From NCBI GenBank assembly GCA_950295325.1, contig OX485806.1:47859169-47923168 (forward strand): a stretch of 64,000 nucleotides of DNA, read 5' to 3'. Both the position numbers and the translations under genes were made by a program. The notes under the pieces are model-generated. The model made no database searches, had not been told where the DNA came from, and saw only the letters and a program-made list of their open reading frames with translations. Shown piece by piece: positions 46,490-58,294 of this stretch. The stretch comes from Polytrichum commune (Eukaryota > Streptophyta > Polytrichopsida > Polytrichales > Polytrichaceae). The first letter of the stretch is position 1, and the number at the start of each line of letters is the position of its first letter.

Positions 46490-47476
46490 GTTAAGCATCT
46501 AGGACTCTATGCGGGCCCCCTACCTCACCGTCAAGAGACTTTTTGTCTCTCTACCAAGAGTTGGGGCCAAGTAGACATTTTCCCTTAGCCGCTAGGCCTA
46601 GAAACCCTCAACGGCTTCAGACCATCATAATTTCCTTGTATGATGTCTGATGCTAACAAGAAACAACTCTATCCTTATCTACGCTTCACGTACATGCCAA
46701 TAGATTCCTCATTTGCCCCATTCAAGCAAGTATTGACAAAGTTATGGCTGTTTGAACCTTGGCAGTCCCGGGAATCACTCCCAGGGCACTGATGTACCAG
46801 GGCGCTGTCCCAGGACAGTGCCCCACTCAAATTGCCATAACTCCTAGCTCACACCTCCGATTAAGGTGTTCTTGAGCATTATGGAATCACCACGCCATGA
46901 GCTACGCACAGCTCATGGCCTTACCCTTGTGCCTCCTAGTGTCCGTGGGTGGGAGGCGTTCCCAACGCCCAGGGCCCTCACCCATACTAGGATCACTTGG
47001 GCCCTCTCACCAACAACGCCACAAGTCCCGGGTGTCACTCCGGGGTCCCCCTTGTGTCCATGTTGTTTCGGGCATTCCTCATGGAGAGGTGTGCGACACG
47101 GACTAGGACGCAGTCAAGGGTAGTTGGTGATTCTTGCTCATACCATTCAAGTTTCAATTGACTTCCAATGTGTTTCATTTGAATTTATGGATTGCATTAT
47201 TTGTATGTCTATAGAAAATGGTCATGAAAGTGGATCTTTAGGTTTGAAACTTGACAAATTTGAATTATGTTTAACACCATATGATTATGTTGGGTGCAAT
47301 TACAATGGCTAGGTCTATATGATACTATATTATGTTAGATATATTTTTGTAGAAGCTAAGATTCTAAATATGTTATTTTTGTCTCATATTCTATTGTCTA
47401 TATCTTATGGTTTTATTATTATTATATTTCAAGTTTTATTTTTGCATCACATGATGTGGTGATTGTTGAAGGTGGA

Positions 47477-48050
47477 TGTGAGCCCAAAATGGTGCCCACA
47501 TGTGTTCTTAAGTCTTTGAAACCATTAGAAAGTATGTTTTTATGTTTTATGATTATTCACAAAAATATAAAAAAGAATGAGGCTTGAGTGAAGTTATGTT
47601 TAGGCCTTAGGCTTGTGTGGAATGGTTGATTAGAAACTTAGCGGCATGAAAAAAGTTCCTTACTTAGGTGAGCGTAGTGTGTAGTGAACCAAGGGTAGCT
47701 CCTTGAGTTAAATGTTTGAATTGAAATCTATGTAGTTGGTTTAAAAGTTGAAGGCTTAGAGGATATGATGAGGGCCTATAAAGTAGGAAATGATGAAAAG
47801 GCTTATCTTGAGCCTTGGGGGTGCTCACCTCTTCCCTTTCCTCTCCCTATATAACCCTCATTCTCCCTTCTCTCTCTCTCTTTTTCTTCTTGCTCCCTTA
47901 GCATCCCATGTGTTATAAGTGTGGGTATATGTGAAGCAAGAAAGGGACACGTGGGTGTGCAAGGTTTCAAGGTGGAGAGCCAAGACCATTTGATCTTGAA
48001 GTTAACTTTACATTGTTAGATGTAGTTAGTGTTTGATTTAAGGCATTTAG
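47477..48050 (+). repeat. family-2 LTR, 5' part with TATA box
   Basis: Starts TGTGAGCCCAAAATGG and matches the reverse of the end of the 56379-58294 copy over its first 100 bases. TATATAA at 47848-47854 stands before a CT-rich tract (TCTCTCTCTCTC), a good core promoter. The 3' end was not found. Confidence 0.65.
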
Positions 48051-48059
48051 AAACAAGTG

Positions 48060-48200
48060 CTTAGCTCATAGTGTTTAACTTCTAGCATTTAGATTTATAG
48101 TATTTAGATTTATAGTGTTTAGACTCATAGTGTTTAGACTTATAGTATTTAGACTTTAGTATTTAGAGTTATAGTATTTAAATCAAGGCATTTGATTTTA
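48060..48200 (+). repeat. tandem repeat of about 15 bp (TTTAGA-T-TATAGT)
   Basis: About eight imperfect copies of TTTAGATTTATAGTA follow one another. Confidence 0.75.
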
Positions 48201-48254
48201 TAGTTAGTAGTTGGCCGAAGCCCGGAGCTGCTCGACTCGTTTGCAGGCAGGTTG

Positions 48255-48772
48255 GACTCGGTGCAGGCAGGTTAAACCCAGCTGGTTAGTCTAAGTTACT
48301 ACTGGTTAGACCAGCTGGTTAGTTTGAAGTGACTGTGGTTAACCCCAGGTGATTAGTTTGAAGTGATTGCTGGTTAGACCAGCTAGTTAGTTTAAGTGAT
48401 TGTGGTTAAACCGGCTGGTTAGTTTGAAGTGACTGTGGTCAAACCCAGCTGGTTAGTCTAAGTTACTGTGGTTAAACCCATCTGGTTAGTTTGAAGTGAC
48501 TGTGGTTAAACCCAGCTGGTTAGTTTGAAGTTACTGCTGGTTAAACCCAGCTGGTGGTTTAAGTGACTATGGTTAGACCCAGCTGGTTAGTTTGAAGTGA
48601 CTGTTGGTTAGACCAGCTGGTTAGTTTAAGTGATTGTGGTTAGACCAGCTGGTTAGTTTGAAGTGACTGTGGTTAAACCCAGCTGGTTAGTCTAAGTTAC
48701 TACTGGTTAGACCAGCTGGTTAGTTTAAATGACTGTGGTTAGACCGGCTGGTTAGTTTGAAGTGACTGCTGG
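48255..48772 (+). repeat. minisatellite, about 15 units of 32-35 bp
   Basis: Each unit contains AGCTGGTTAGT, TGAAGTGACTG and GGTTAAACCC or close variants. The ACCAGCTGGT palindrome, with a CAGCTG E-box, recurs in most units. The array runs straight into family-1 internal sequence at 48773. Confidence 0.9.
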
Positions 48773-49024
48773 GCAACCCAAGTGAGTCTCAAAGTAGGTG
48801 GGTCTAGTGTAGTTTAGGTCCTTGGACAAAGATGTCCGGGGTCACCTAAACGGACCACCTAGAAACGACACCTTTGGGACTTTGCCAAATTTGAAGATGC
48901 ATTGTGGGGGTAGTGCCCCGAGGGAAACACAATGCCACACCAAGAGAGGATGGCAACTTGAGAATTGGTGTGCCGACTATGAGTATAGTCGATGAGGGCA
49001 TCGACTCCATTTGGTGGGGGTGAG
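48773..49024 (+). mobile_element. 3' internal end of a second family-1 element, with polypurine tract
   Basis: About 250 bases match 44680-44930 in order and end with GGTGGGGGTGAG before an LTR. Upstream parts of the element are replaced by the minisatellite. Confidence 0.8.
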
Positions 49025-49955
49025 TGTCGCGCACCTCTCCATGAGGAGTGCCCGCAACACCATGGGCACAAGGGGGACCTCGGAGTGACACCCGGGACTT
49101 GTGGCGCCATTGGTGAGAGGGCCCAAGTATTCTTAGTGTGGGTGAGGGCCCCGGGCGTTGAGAACGCCTCTCACCCACGGGGACTAAGAGTCATGAGGGT
49201 AAGGCCATAAGTTATGAGTAGCTTATGGCGGTGGAATTCTAGAATGCTAAGGAACACCTCAATCGGAGGTGCTAGCTAGGAGATATGGCCATTTGAGTGG
49301 GGCGCTGTCCCGGGACAGCAGTGACCTGGGAGTGGTGCCCGGGACTGCCAAGGTTTGAAGAGCCATAACTTCCTCAATACTTGCCCGAATGATGCAAATG
49401 AGGAGTCCATCGGCATCTACGCAAAGAGTAGGTGACGATAGAGTGGTCGCTTGAGAGCATCAGACATCATATGTAGAAGTTATTGTGGTCTGAAGCTGCT
49501 GGGGGGGGGGGGGTTCTAGCCCCAGCGGCTAAGGGAAAATGTCCACTTGGCCCCAACCCTTGTAGAGAGACAAAAGGATACTTGATGGTGGGGTAGGGGT
49601 CCCGCCCAAAGTCCTAGAGGCTTATATGGGTGAGGCGGCTTAGCCGACCGACCCCCCCGGAGCATACTTGGCAATGTGCTCCGGGTAGTTGTAGTGTTGT
49701 TTTGGCAACACGATGATCAACTCAAGAGTGGACTTCCATGGATGGAAGTCCACCTTAGCCATTGGCTACCTACTACGGGGAGAGTCCCGAATGCATGTGT
49801 AGGAGGGTTTGGTGACCTAGCCATGAGCTTGAAGGTCCGCGGTTTTGGGAGCTAACCATGCATGTGCGTGGGATGTGCAGGTTAGCGCTCGTGGCACTTG
49901 CTAGGTTGGAAAGGCGGTCAAGCTAAGTGAAGGAAAACTAGCAAGGGTTGCGACA
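49025..49955 (+). repeat. family-1 3' LTR
   Basis: TGTCGCGCACC to GGGTTGCGACA, 931 bp, directly after a polypurine tract. One arm of the central palindrome is deleted (near 49320). A run of 13 G lies at 49501-49513. Confidence 0.9.
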
Positions 49956-50073
49956 ATCTTGAAGGGTTGGCATTTTGGAGTTTTTGAGTGTGGACATGCT
50001 CTAGGGCGCATTTGGTTGTTGTAGAAGTTTCATTGTCTTTTGTTCTTGCTTGAATGTATGTTTGATGCAAGAG

Positions 50074-51041
50074 TGTAGTAACCCTCGCTAGTGCCCCTTG
50101 ACTATCTTGACCATTTTCAAATTCTAGCAAGGGTCATGAGCGTTAGCCCTTCGCATTCCATCATGCGAATGGTTAGCTTCCCATACCGTGGATCTCTTTG
50201 CTTATAAGTGGGGAACCAACCCTCCTACTTTGCATTTGAGACTCTTCCCTTAATTAGTAACCACAAATTAAATGTGGACTTCAATTCATGAAAGACCAAT
50301 TTTAAGTACATCATCGCGTTGTTGAAGCAACACTACAACAACCCAAACTATATTAGGCAACTATGCCTCCACATCGGACCAATGCCCATGGAGGATGTGT
50401 TGTTTGGCCTTGGGTGGATTTGGCCAGCTACCCCGTCTCATCCATATAAGCCTCTACAACTTTGGGCAGGGCCTTTACCCCACCGTCAAGTATTGTTTTA
50501 TCTTTTTTCTAAGTGTTGGGGTCAAGTGGACATTTTTCCTTAGCTGCTAGGGCTGGAGCCCCGAGCAACTTCAAACCACCATAATTTTTTTGCTTGATCT
50601 TTGATGCTATCAAAAAACCACTTTATTGACATTTCCTCTTTGCGTAGATGCTCCTGGACCTCTCGTTTTCTTCATTCAGGAAAATATTGAGGAAATTATG
50701 GTTGTTCAAACCTTAGCAATCCTTAGCGCCACTCCCAGGTAATACCTTACTCAAATTGCCATATCTCCTAGCTCACACTTCCGATTGAGGTGTTTTTGAG
50801 TAGTTTAGAATCAAAACGCCATAATTGAGGTGTTCTTAAGCATTTTACTCATAGCTTATGGCCTTCTCCTTGTGATTCTTAGTCTTTGTGGGTAGGAGGC
50901 ATTCTCAATGCTTGGGATCCTCACCCACACTATGATCACTTGGGCCCTCCCACCAATGGAACCACAAGTCTCAGGTGTCACTCCGGGGTTTTCTTTGTGA
51001 TCATGGTGTTTTAGGCACTCCTCATGGAAAAACGTACGCCA
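50074..51041 (-). repeat. family-1 LTR
   Basis: Starts TGTAGTAACCCTCGC and follows the minus-strand LTR to near 51041 (GTACGCCA for GCGCGACA). The region of the central palindrome is mostly lost. Flanks do not give a clear duplication. Confidence 0.75.
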
Positions 51042-52320
51042 AATAACATGTGGTCTAAATGTCTTGAGTGTTGAAAAATTCATTTGAAAAATTTGGAGGT
51101 ATTAAAACTTCAAAAACATTTGACTTTAGTGTTTTGAGCTTTGAAGGATTTATTTTAGAGTGCTGAAGGTGTTTAGACTCCAAAAATACATGGCTACAAA
51201 GGCTTGAATGTTGAGAATATTATTTGAAAGATCAAGAGGTGCTTAGACTTCAAAACATATGACTTGAATGTTTTGAGTGGTTTAAGGTTCATTTCTAAGG
51301 CTTGAGGGTTGTAAGGTTTGTTTGAAACCCTTCAAGGTGTTTTGGATTGAAAGAAATGTTGTTTGAGTTTTTGAAGTGTAGAAATTTAACTTGAGGTATA
51401 TGAGAGTATAAGGCACATTTGAGGTGAAAATGATCTTGTTTGAATGATTTGAGTATCTTCAAACTTCTTTTGAGGTTTAGAAGATTTGACTTGAGGTATT
51501 TGAGAATGTAAAGGGCACATTTGTTGTAAAAAATATTTTGTTTAAATGATTTGATTATTTTCAAACCTTTTGTGAGGTGTAAATCTTTTTACTTGAGGTA
51601 TTTGAGAGTGTGAAAAACACATTTGAAAGAAAATACATTCATATAACTAGAAAAAAAACTTATTTTGATTGATTGGAGAGTGTAAATGGCACATTTGAGA
51701 TAAAATGTATTTATTTGAGGAAAAAAAAATCTAATTTGAATGATTTAGAAGTTGTAAGACACATTTCAAAGCAAGTGCATTTTTTTGGGTGTAAGAGATA
51801 TGACTTGAGTATGTAGAATGCCTCTAGTCATTTTGGAGGGGATGTGGACTCATTTGAACTGAAAATATCTAACTTGAGTGATTTGATAGTTTAAGGTCAT
51901 ACCTGAAAAAGAAATCTATTATTTGTCGTGAACTAGAAGAATTTGGAGGCCAAAAACCCATTTAACACCACAAAAACATTTTTGATTGGAAATAGATGTT
52001 ATTTGAGTGGATTCAAATCAAAGCACAAATTTTGAAAGCAACATGGCTCATTGGAGATTGAAAGGGTGTTAATAGATTGCATTGAGTTGCAAGGACACAT
52101 TTAAAGAGTAAAGGGGTATACTTATATGTGAATTAAGTGTTGAAAGTTTTTTTGAAGGCATTGAATGTATTGGGAGTTTGAAATGATATGACTTGGATTA
52201 TTAGAATGTTGAAACACTTATTTGAATGATAGGCTAACCATTTGAGCTCAAGAAAAACATAATTAAGTGTTATGAATGACTTGAGTGTAAGAGAATACAG
52301 TTGAATATAATCATTTTAGA
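51042..52320 (+). repeat. diverged tandem array with a period of about 101 bp
   Basis: ACTTGAGGTAT starts units at 51389, 51489 and 51591, each followed by GAGAGTGTAA, CACATTTGA and TTTGAATGATTTGA-like blocks. Similar but weaker units extend in both directions. There is no coding potential. Confidence 0.6.
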
Positions 52321-52648
52321 TCAAGAAGTGTCTTTGGTTACAAAGAAAGTATAAAAAATTCCAAACATCTCATTCCAAACATTGTTCATATGCCTTTGTG
52401 TAGGTGTAATATGCTTGTGCATTTTTATTTCTAGTCTTATTAAGTTCCAATATAAATCAAATGAAAACCAATGTATCATAACATATTCACAAGATAAGTT
52501 AAGACACATGACCTAGCTTATTTCTTGCCATTGAAAACAATTTATGAATGTTATATTCCGACATAATCAAAGAAAAACCAAATATTAAACCTTTTGTATA
52601 AGCTATACAAATGTATAGCCATTTGGCTGTGTCAAATTGAATGGATAT

Positions 52649-53561
52649 TGTCGCGCACCTCTCTATGAAGAGTGCCCGCAACATCATTTGCATAAGGGGG
52701 AACCCAAAGTGACACACGGGACTTGTGACGTCATTAGTGAGAAGGCCCAAGTGATCCTAGTGTGGGTGAGGGCCCCGGGCGTTAAGAATGCCTCCCACCC
52801 ACGAAGTCTAGGAGCATGAGCTACAAATAGCTTATGGCGTCGGGTTTCTAGAATGCTCAAGGACACCTTCATTGGAGGTGTGGGATAGGAGATATGGCAT
52901 TTTGAGTGGGGCACTATCCCTAGACAATGCCTTGGAACAACATTGACCTGGAAATGGCCCCCGGGATTGCCAAGTTTTAAACAAACATATTTCCTCAATA
53001 CTTTCCTGATTCATGCAAGTGAAAGTTCCATCAAAATCTATGCAAAGGGTACATGTCAATAGAATGGTTGGTTGATAACATCAAAGATCATGGGAAGAAG
53101 TTATGGTGGTTTGAAGTTGTTGGGGGTTTCTAGCAATGGCTAAAGGAAAATGTTTACTTGGTCCCAACCCTTCTAGAGAGACAAAATCATACTTGATGGT
53201 GGGGTAGGGGCATTGCCCTAAGTCCTAGAGGTGTATATGAGTGAGGCGGGTTTGCCGTTCAACTCCACCCGGAGCATACGTGGCAATTTGCTCCCACTTG
53301 TAGTGTTGTTTTGGCAACATGATGATCAACTCAAGAGTGGATTTCCATGGACAGAAGTCCACATTAATCATTGGCTACCTAAGGTAAGAATCCCAAATGC
53401 ATGTGTAGGAAGGTTTGGTGACCAAGCCATGAGCTTGGAGGTCCGCGGCATAGGGAGCTAACCATGCATGTGCGTGGAATGTGCGGGTTAGCGCTCGTGG
53501 CACTTGTTAGAGTTGGAAAGTGGCCAAGTTAAGTTAAGGAAAGCTAACAAGGGTTGCGACA
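52649..53561 (+). repeat. family-1 solo LTR
   Basis: TGTCGCGCACC to GGGTTGCGACA, 913 bp. Flanks are GATAT and TATAT, a 5-bp duplication with one change. More diverged than the 44931 copy, so older. Confidence 0.85.
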
Positions 53562-54062
53562 TATATCTTTGATTTAGAACCAAAATGATATTATAACCAA
53601 ATTTTTGGCAATTATATCCCGAATCATGCAATATACAATATTTTGTAGCAATTTATAGCTAAAAAAATCACATAAGTCATCCAACTTTATAATTTTATTA
53701 AGTATTTTTTCTAATGGTGAATTTTAAAATAAATGGTGCAAAATTGACAACAATGGTAAAAGTGATGGAAATGGATAGGAATGAGGCGGCGGCAGTAGGA
53801 ATATAGAAAACAAAAAACAACATGAAGGGGTAACGAAGCCATAGAGGGAGAAAATATAGCCAAAACAAATGAAAAAAAACTACATGGAGGAGAAAATAAA
53901 ACCATTGTAGAAGAGGGGATGACAAATATGGCCGATTAAAAATAACAATGACAAGGACAATAGTGATGACACCGTTGTAGATAAAGGTGTACCATCCAAA
54001 AAAATAATGTGTAAACACTTAAAGCAAACCTCAAGCATTGTCATTATGTGTAGATCCAAAAG

Positions 54063-55036
54063 TGTCGCAACCTTTGCTAGCCCCCTTTGACAATCTTGCC
54101 AATTTTCAATTCTAGCAAAGGTTACGAGCGCTAACCATTCGCATTCCACCATGCCAATGGTTAGCTCCTCCTACCCCGGACCATATAGTTCATAAGAGGG
54201 GAACCAACCATCCTACTTTACTTTAGGGACTCACCCCTTAATCGGTAACCAATTCCCAAATGTGGACTTCCATCCATGGAAGTCCAATCCTATGTTGATC
54301 ATCGCATTGCCAGAACAACACTACAACAACCCGAACCATACTAGGCAACTATGGCCTCACATTGGGCCAAAGCCCATGGAGGCCATGCCGTTCGGCCTCG
54401 GGTGGGTGAGGCCACACCACCTCACCCATATAAGCCTCTAGGACTTCACGCGGGGCCCGTACCCCACCGTCAACCAACCTCTTGTCTCTCCACCAAGAGT
54501 TGGGGCCAAGTGGACATTTTCCTTTAGCTGTTGGGCCTAGAACCCCCCAGCAGCTTCAAACCATCATAATTTCCTTGTATGATGTCCGATCATAACAACC
54601 AACCACTTCATCTTCATTTACGCTTCACGTAGATGCCATTGGACTCCTCACTTGCCCCATTCGGGCAAGTCTTGAGGAAGTTATGTCTGTTTGAACCTTG
54701 GCAGTCCCGGGAATCACTCCCAGGCACTGCTGTACCAGGGCGCTGTCCCGGGACAGCGCCCCACTCAAATGGCCATAACTCCTAGCTCACACCTCCGATT
54801 GAGGTGTTCTTGAGCATTCTAGAATCACCACGCCATGAGCTACGCTTAGCTGATGGCCTTACCCTCATGCCTCCTAGTCTCCGTGGGTGGGAGGCGTTCC
54901 CAACGCCCGGGGCCCTCACCCACACTAGGATCACTTGGGCCCTCTAACCAATGGTGCCACAAGTCCCGGGTGTCACTCCAGGGTCCCCCTTGTGCCCATG
55001 GTGTTTCGGGCACTTCTCATGGAGAGGTGCGCGACA
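54063..55036 (-). repeat. family-1 solo LTR with perfect duplication
   Basis: TGTCGCAACCT to GGTGCGCGACA, 974 bp, flanked by AAAAG on both sides (54058-54062 and 55037-55041). The 24-bp palindrome is intact at 54738-54761. Confidence 0.9.
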
Positions 55037-56378
55037 AAAAGGGAAAAGAATTGTATGAATAAATTTAGGAGAAAATAAAATAACCAAAGAAAAAACATTG
55101 AACTTTGCAAAAATATTGTCAACAACATCCGGAGCAACATAACCATAAGGAATAAAATATTGGGGAAAATTAGGAATTGGGGAAACGTGTGTTTTTATGC
55201 AAGCCTTTCAAAGCCAATACTAAAGTAGCAGTCGGAAGGAAGGGGTTTCACAAAGGGTCCTAACGTACCATGATTGGTTGTCAACTGGCCATCAAAATTG
55301 TAAACTGGGTATGACAACCAAGAATACCACAAGAGTATCAAAGAAATATATGGTACTAGCTCAATTTTGGAATTATCAATTTAAGTATAAATTTATTCAA
55401 TATAAATTTAAAAGAAATTAACTAACATGAGATTACTTAACTATTTTGGAAAAAAAATTAGCCACATGAGATTAATAAGCCATTTTCCCAATAGGTGAAT
55501 CAAATTGGATTTGTAAGCTTCTTTTTTGATTAATTCACATAATACTAATTAAATCATGCATAGGCCATCTAGGTGAAAATAATGGAAATTAGGTGGAAAT
55601 GATGACTAGTAAATGATTTTTTGATCATTCTATAAACTTTTGATATTTAGATAATACGCAATTTTATCCCTTAAAACAATCTATAAATATATTAATATGA
55701 AAAATTGGATTATATATATATATATATTGATGATTTGTAGCACATTTCATATTTGAATACAATATGTAATATATTAAGAAAAAGACACACGTTAACAAAA
55801 ACCTCTTGCTACACATACAACTAGAATATTAGCTAATGCATCCTATTCACAAAGGATAGGCCATAAGAGCTAGGTCCACTGTACCGTTACCATTTTTTTA
55901 TTGCCATGGATATGAAATGGGCATGACGTGGCCTTGAGTTGTCACATCTGGGCATAACCCTAAGCAAAGTTTTTGTTGTGGTGATAATTTAATTTATCAC
56001 ATGGATTTATAACATCATTTCAAAATTGACTACAATGGTGGCTATCAATTTTATGTATGGGTGGGCATATGCAATGAATGGGGCAAATTGATTATTGATT
56101 ATGAATGAATTGGTTGAATTTCAAGATAATTTGTTTTGAAGTTTCAATACTTCATAAAACTTACCAATCATTATAGAAGATTTTATTGAATACATACCAA
56201 TATAACACAAAAATAAAAATTTCAACATGTAATCAGTTGGACCGGGAAACACTAAGACCTCATCTGATTATACCCAAAAATCTCCTCAGACATTTGGCAT
56301 TTGGTTTTTAAACATAAAATGGGAAAAAAACCAACAATATTGTATTAAAATATGAATGTTATAAACAAATTTAGGCCA
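55037..56378. other. AT-rich stretch with a (TA)n and a short shared block
   Basis: No gene is recognised. A (TA)n run lies at about 55712-55728. The block at 56229-56291 is related to 19240-19303. Confidence 0.4.
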
Positions 56379-58294
56379 TGTCAGCCATCAACCCCCACCC
56401 TCATGCGTTGTAATCCGGCTGAGAGCCTAAGGCTCACATGCATTCACTTGATTCCCTTGGCATTGTGATATGTCTTCCCATATTTCAACCATGTCATCTT
56501 AAACACACAACTCTTTATTCAAACTGATACAATGTTCAAGTATTGAAAAATACTATGTTCCCTTGTGCTCACTGCACTCCTAGTTGTTCAATGAAGTCAA
56601 CACTTGACCTTCAACACTTGCCACCACTATGCCTACTTAACCAATACTAACTATGTCCTACTGACATGTGGGCAAGCCTCTAAACATTTAGCTTGCCTTG
56701 CCCTACTTCATTGGACTAGTCCATCCAAAACTCTGTCCTAAATCCTACCTTCAAACTCCACTGTGAACACCATTAACTCTGCTACCTTTTACAAATCAGC
56801 TGATGCTTAATCACAACCTCAACCCAGGACCGCCGGTCTTCTGCCCAGCACCTCCTGGTATACTTACCCAACATTGTAGTAAACCGCCGTGCCACTTGGC
56901 AACTTTTGGCATCACTTGGCCACTAATACACTGACCGGTTAGCTCCTGCTCCAGAACTCGCCCTCTGCCGTGTAATTCCTGCCAAAATCAAAGTCAGTGC
57001 ACCGAGGTACTTTGCATCGACGCCTTGTGCTCCCTATGTGGGCAACAGCCTTACGATTGCATCGTTGGCATAGCAAGACTCCCCTGGCCGAATGGTAAAT
57101 TTCCCCCTGCTCACATCCTTCACACTCTGATGTGTGCTTCTGCGGTTGATCGCATGATTGATTATGCAATCAGTAGCAATTTTCTCCCTTTGGCGGTCTT
57201 CCCCTAGATGATGCTCCTCTAGATCTGACTCGCCCTTTCGCATTTGTCAGCTTGTAGTCGACCCATCAACCACCTCAATGCTACCTCCAATTCGAAGGCC
57301 TCCTTCGCTCCTGAACTGCATTCCAGGGCGTAGCTATGTTAACAACAACTTTCGATTTGAACTCCCTTGAATCGTCCAGAAATCTCATCCTTAGCTGGCA
57401 GCTGCAGCCTTGATTCCGACCACCCTTTACACCCTGATCCCACCTTCGCCGACCTCTCCTCTTCACGTCCCCTCTGCAGCCAGACATGCACGTCACAGAT
57501 TCTCGAACTTCTCTGCAGCCTCTGCAAGTTTTACTGCCCCTCTCTCCTCCAGCCTTAATTCATTTCCGCCGCTCGCCTTCGGATTCAGACCCGCATTCAC
57601 CCACATATTTTATCCACGACTGCAACCGCGGAAAGAAGCTGGGTAAACACTCCTCACACTCGGCCAGGCCTCACGTTGCCTTCTCCTAACCGTGCACAAA
57701 GAAGAACTGAATCTTCACAATTTCGGCAGAGCACAGCTCGCCTCTGCCTCCGAACCCCTCTTCCCCTGATCTCACATTGTGCACATAACTAGTGAGTGAA
57801 ACCCCCAAGACCCCTTGGCAGCAACTCACGCTGCATTCCTCCGGTTGAAGGAAGACCTGCAATCTTTGGCAGGCCTCCCGCTCCTGGCCACCAGCTCCTT
57901 CCCCTGGCTCCGGCCGCTGCCGACGACGTTGACAGAGAGAGTTTTCTTCCTCCTGCCGCAGCTCATCCCAACCGCCACTTCCTACTGTCCGGAATTCTCT
58001 AGGGTGAACAGAGGCCCTTACCCAAAACGAACAGTAGCCAATCCTATTCAAGTTAACATAAATCTCGGCTTGCAAGCCTAGCTTTGAAGCTTAATAACCC
58101 TCCTAACTAATTCTAATTAACACCTTCTAACCTACTTGCGCCAAAGCACTAACAGTCTAGATTTAACTTAATTCAAATCCACATTCAGGACCTTCATTTT
58201 TTTATGTTTTTGAGTAATTGACAAAAATTCAAAGCCTAAGTTTTAATAGTTTTAAAGGGTTAAGAACACATGTGGGCACCATATTGGGCTCACA
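56379..58294 (-). repeat. family-2 solo LTR
   Basis: Starts TGTCAGCCATCAACCCCCAC and ends GGGCTCACA, both matching the 12548-14202 copy. Flanks are GGCCA (56374-56378) and TGCCA (58295-58299), a 5-bp duplication with one change. The CT-rich middle gives several proline/serine-rich frames that are not genes. Confidence 0.78.

Larger units (their letters stand above)
42926..47098 (-). repeat. family-1 solo LTR, second layer (42926-43111 plus 45922-47098)
   Basis: It starts TGTCGCAACCC and ends GGTGTGCGACA, flanked by CGGAC at 42921-42925 and 47099-47103. It is interrupted at GTAAC by a further element and also carries a small inverted-repeat element. Confidence 0.9.
42138..47142 (+). repeat. 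family-2 LTR, outermost layer of the nest (42138-42925 plus 47104-47142)
   Basis: It starts TGTGAGCCC at 42138 and ends near 47142 (TTGCTCATA for GTGGCTCACA). CCATT flanks it at 42133-42137 and 47143-47147. The part after 47104 (ACTAGGACGCAGTCAA) continues the reverse of 12550-12600 exactly where 42925 breaks off. Everything between is a later insertion. Confidence 0.85.

Noticed and set aside
48255-48772. Minisatellite as a CRISPR-like array
   Set aside because: The whole 32-35 bp unit repeats, leaving no unique spacers.
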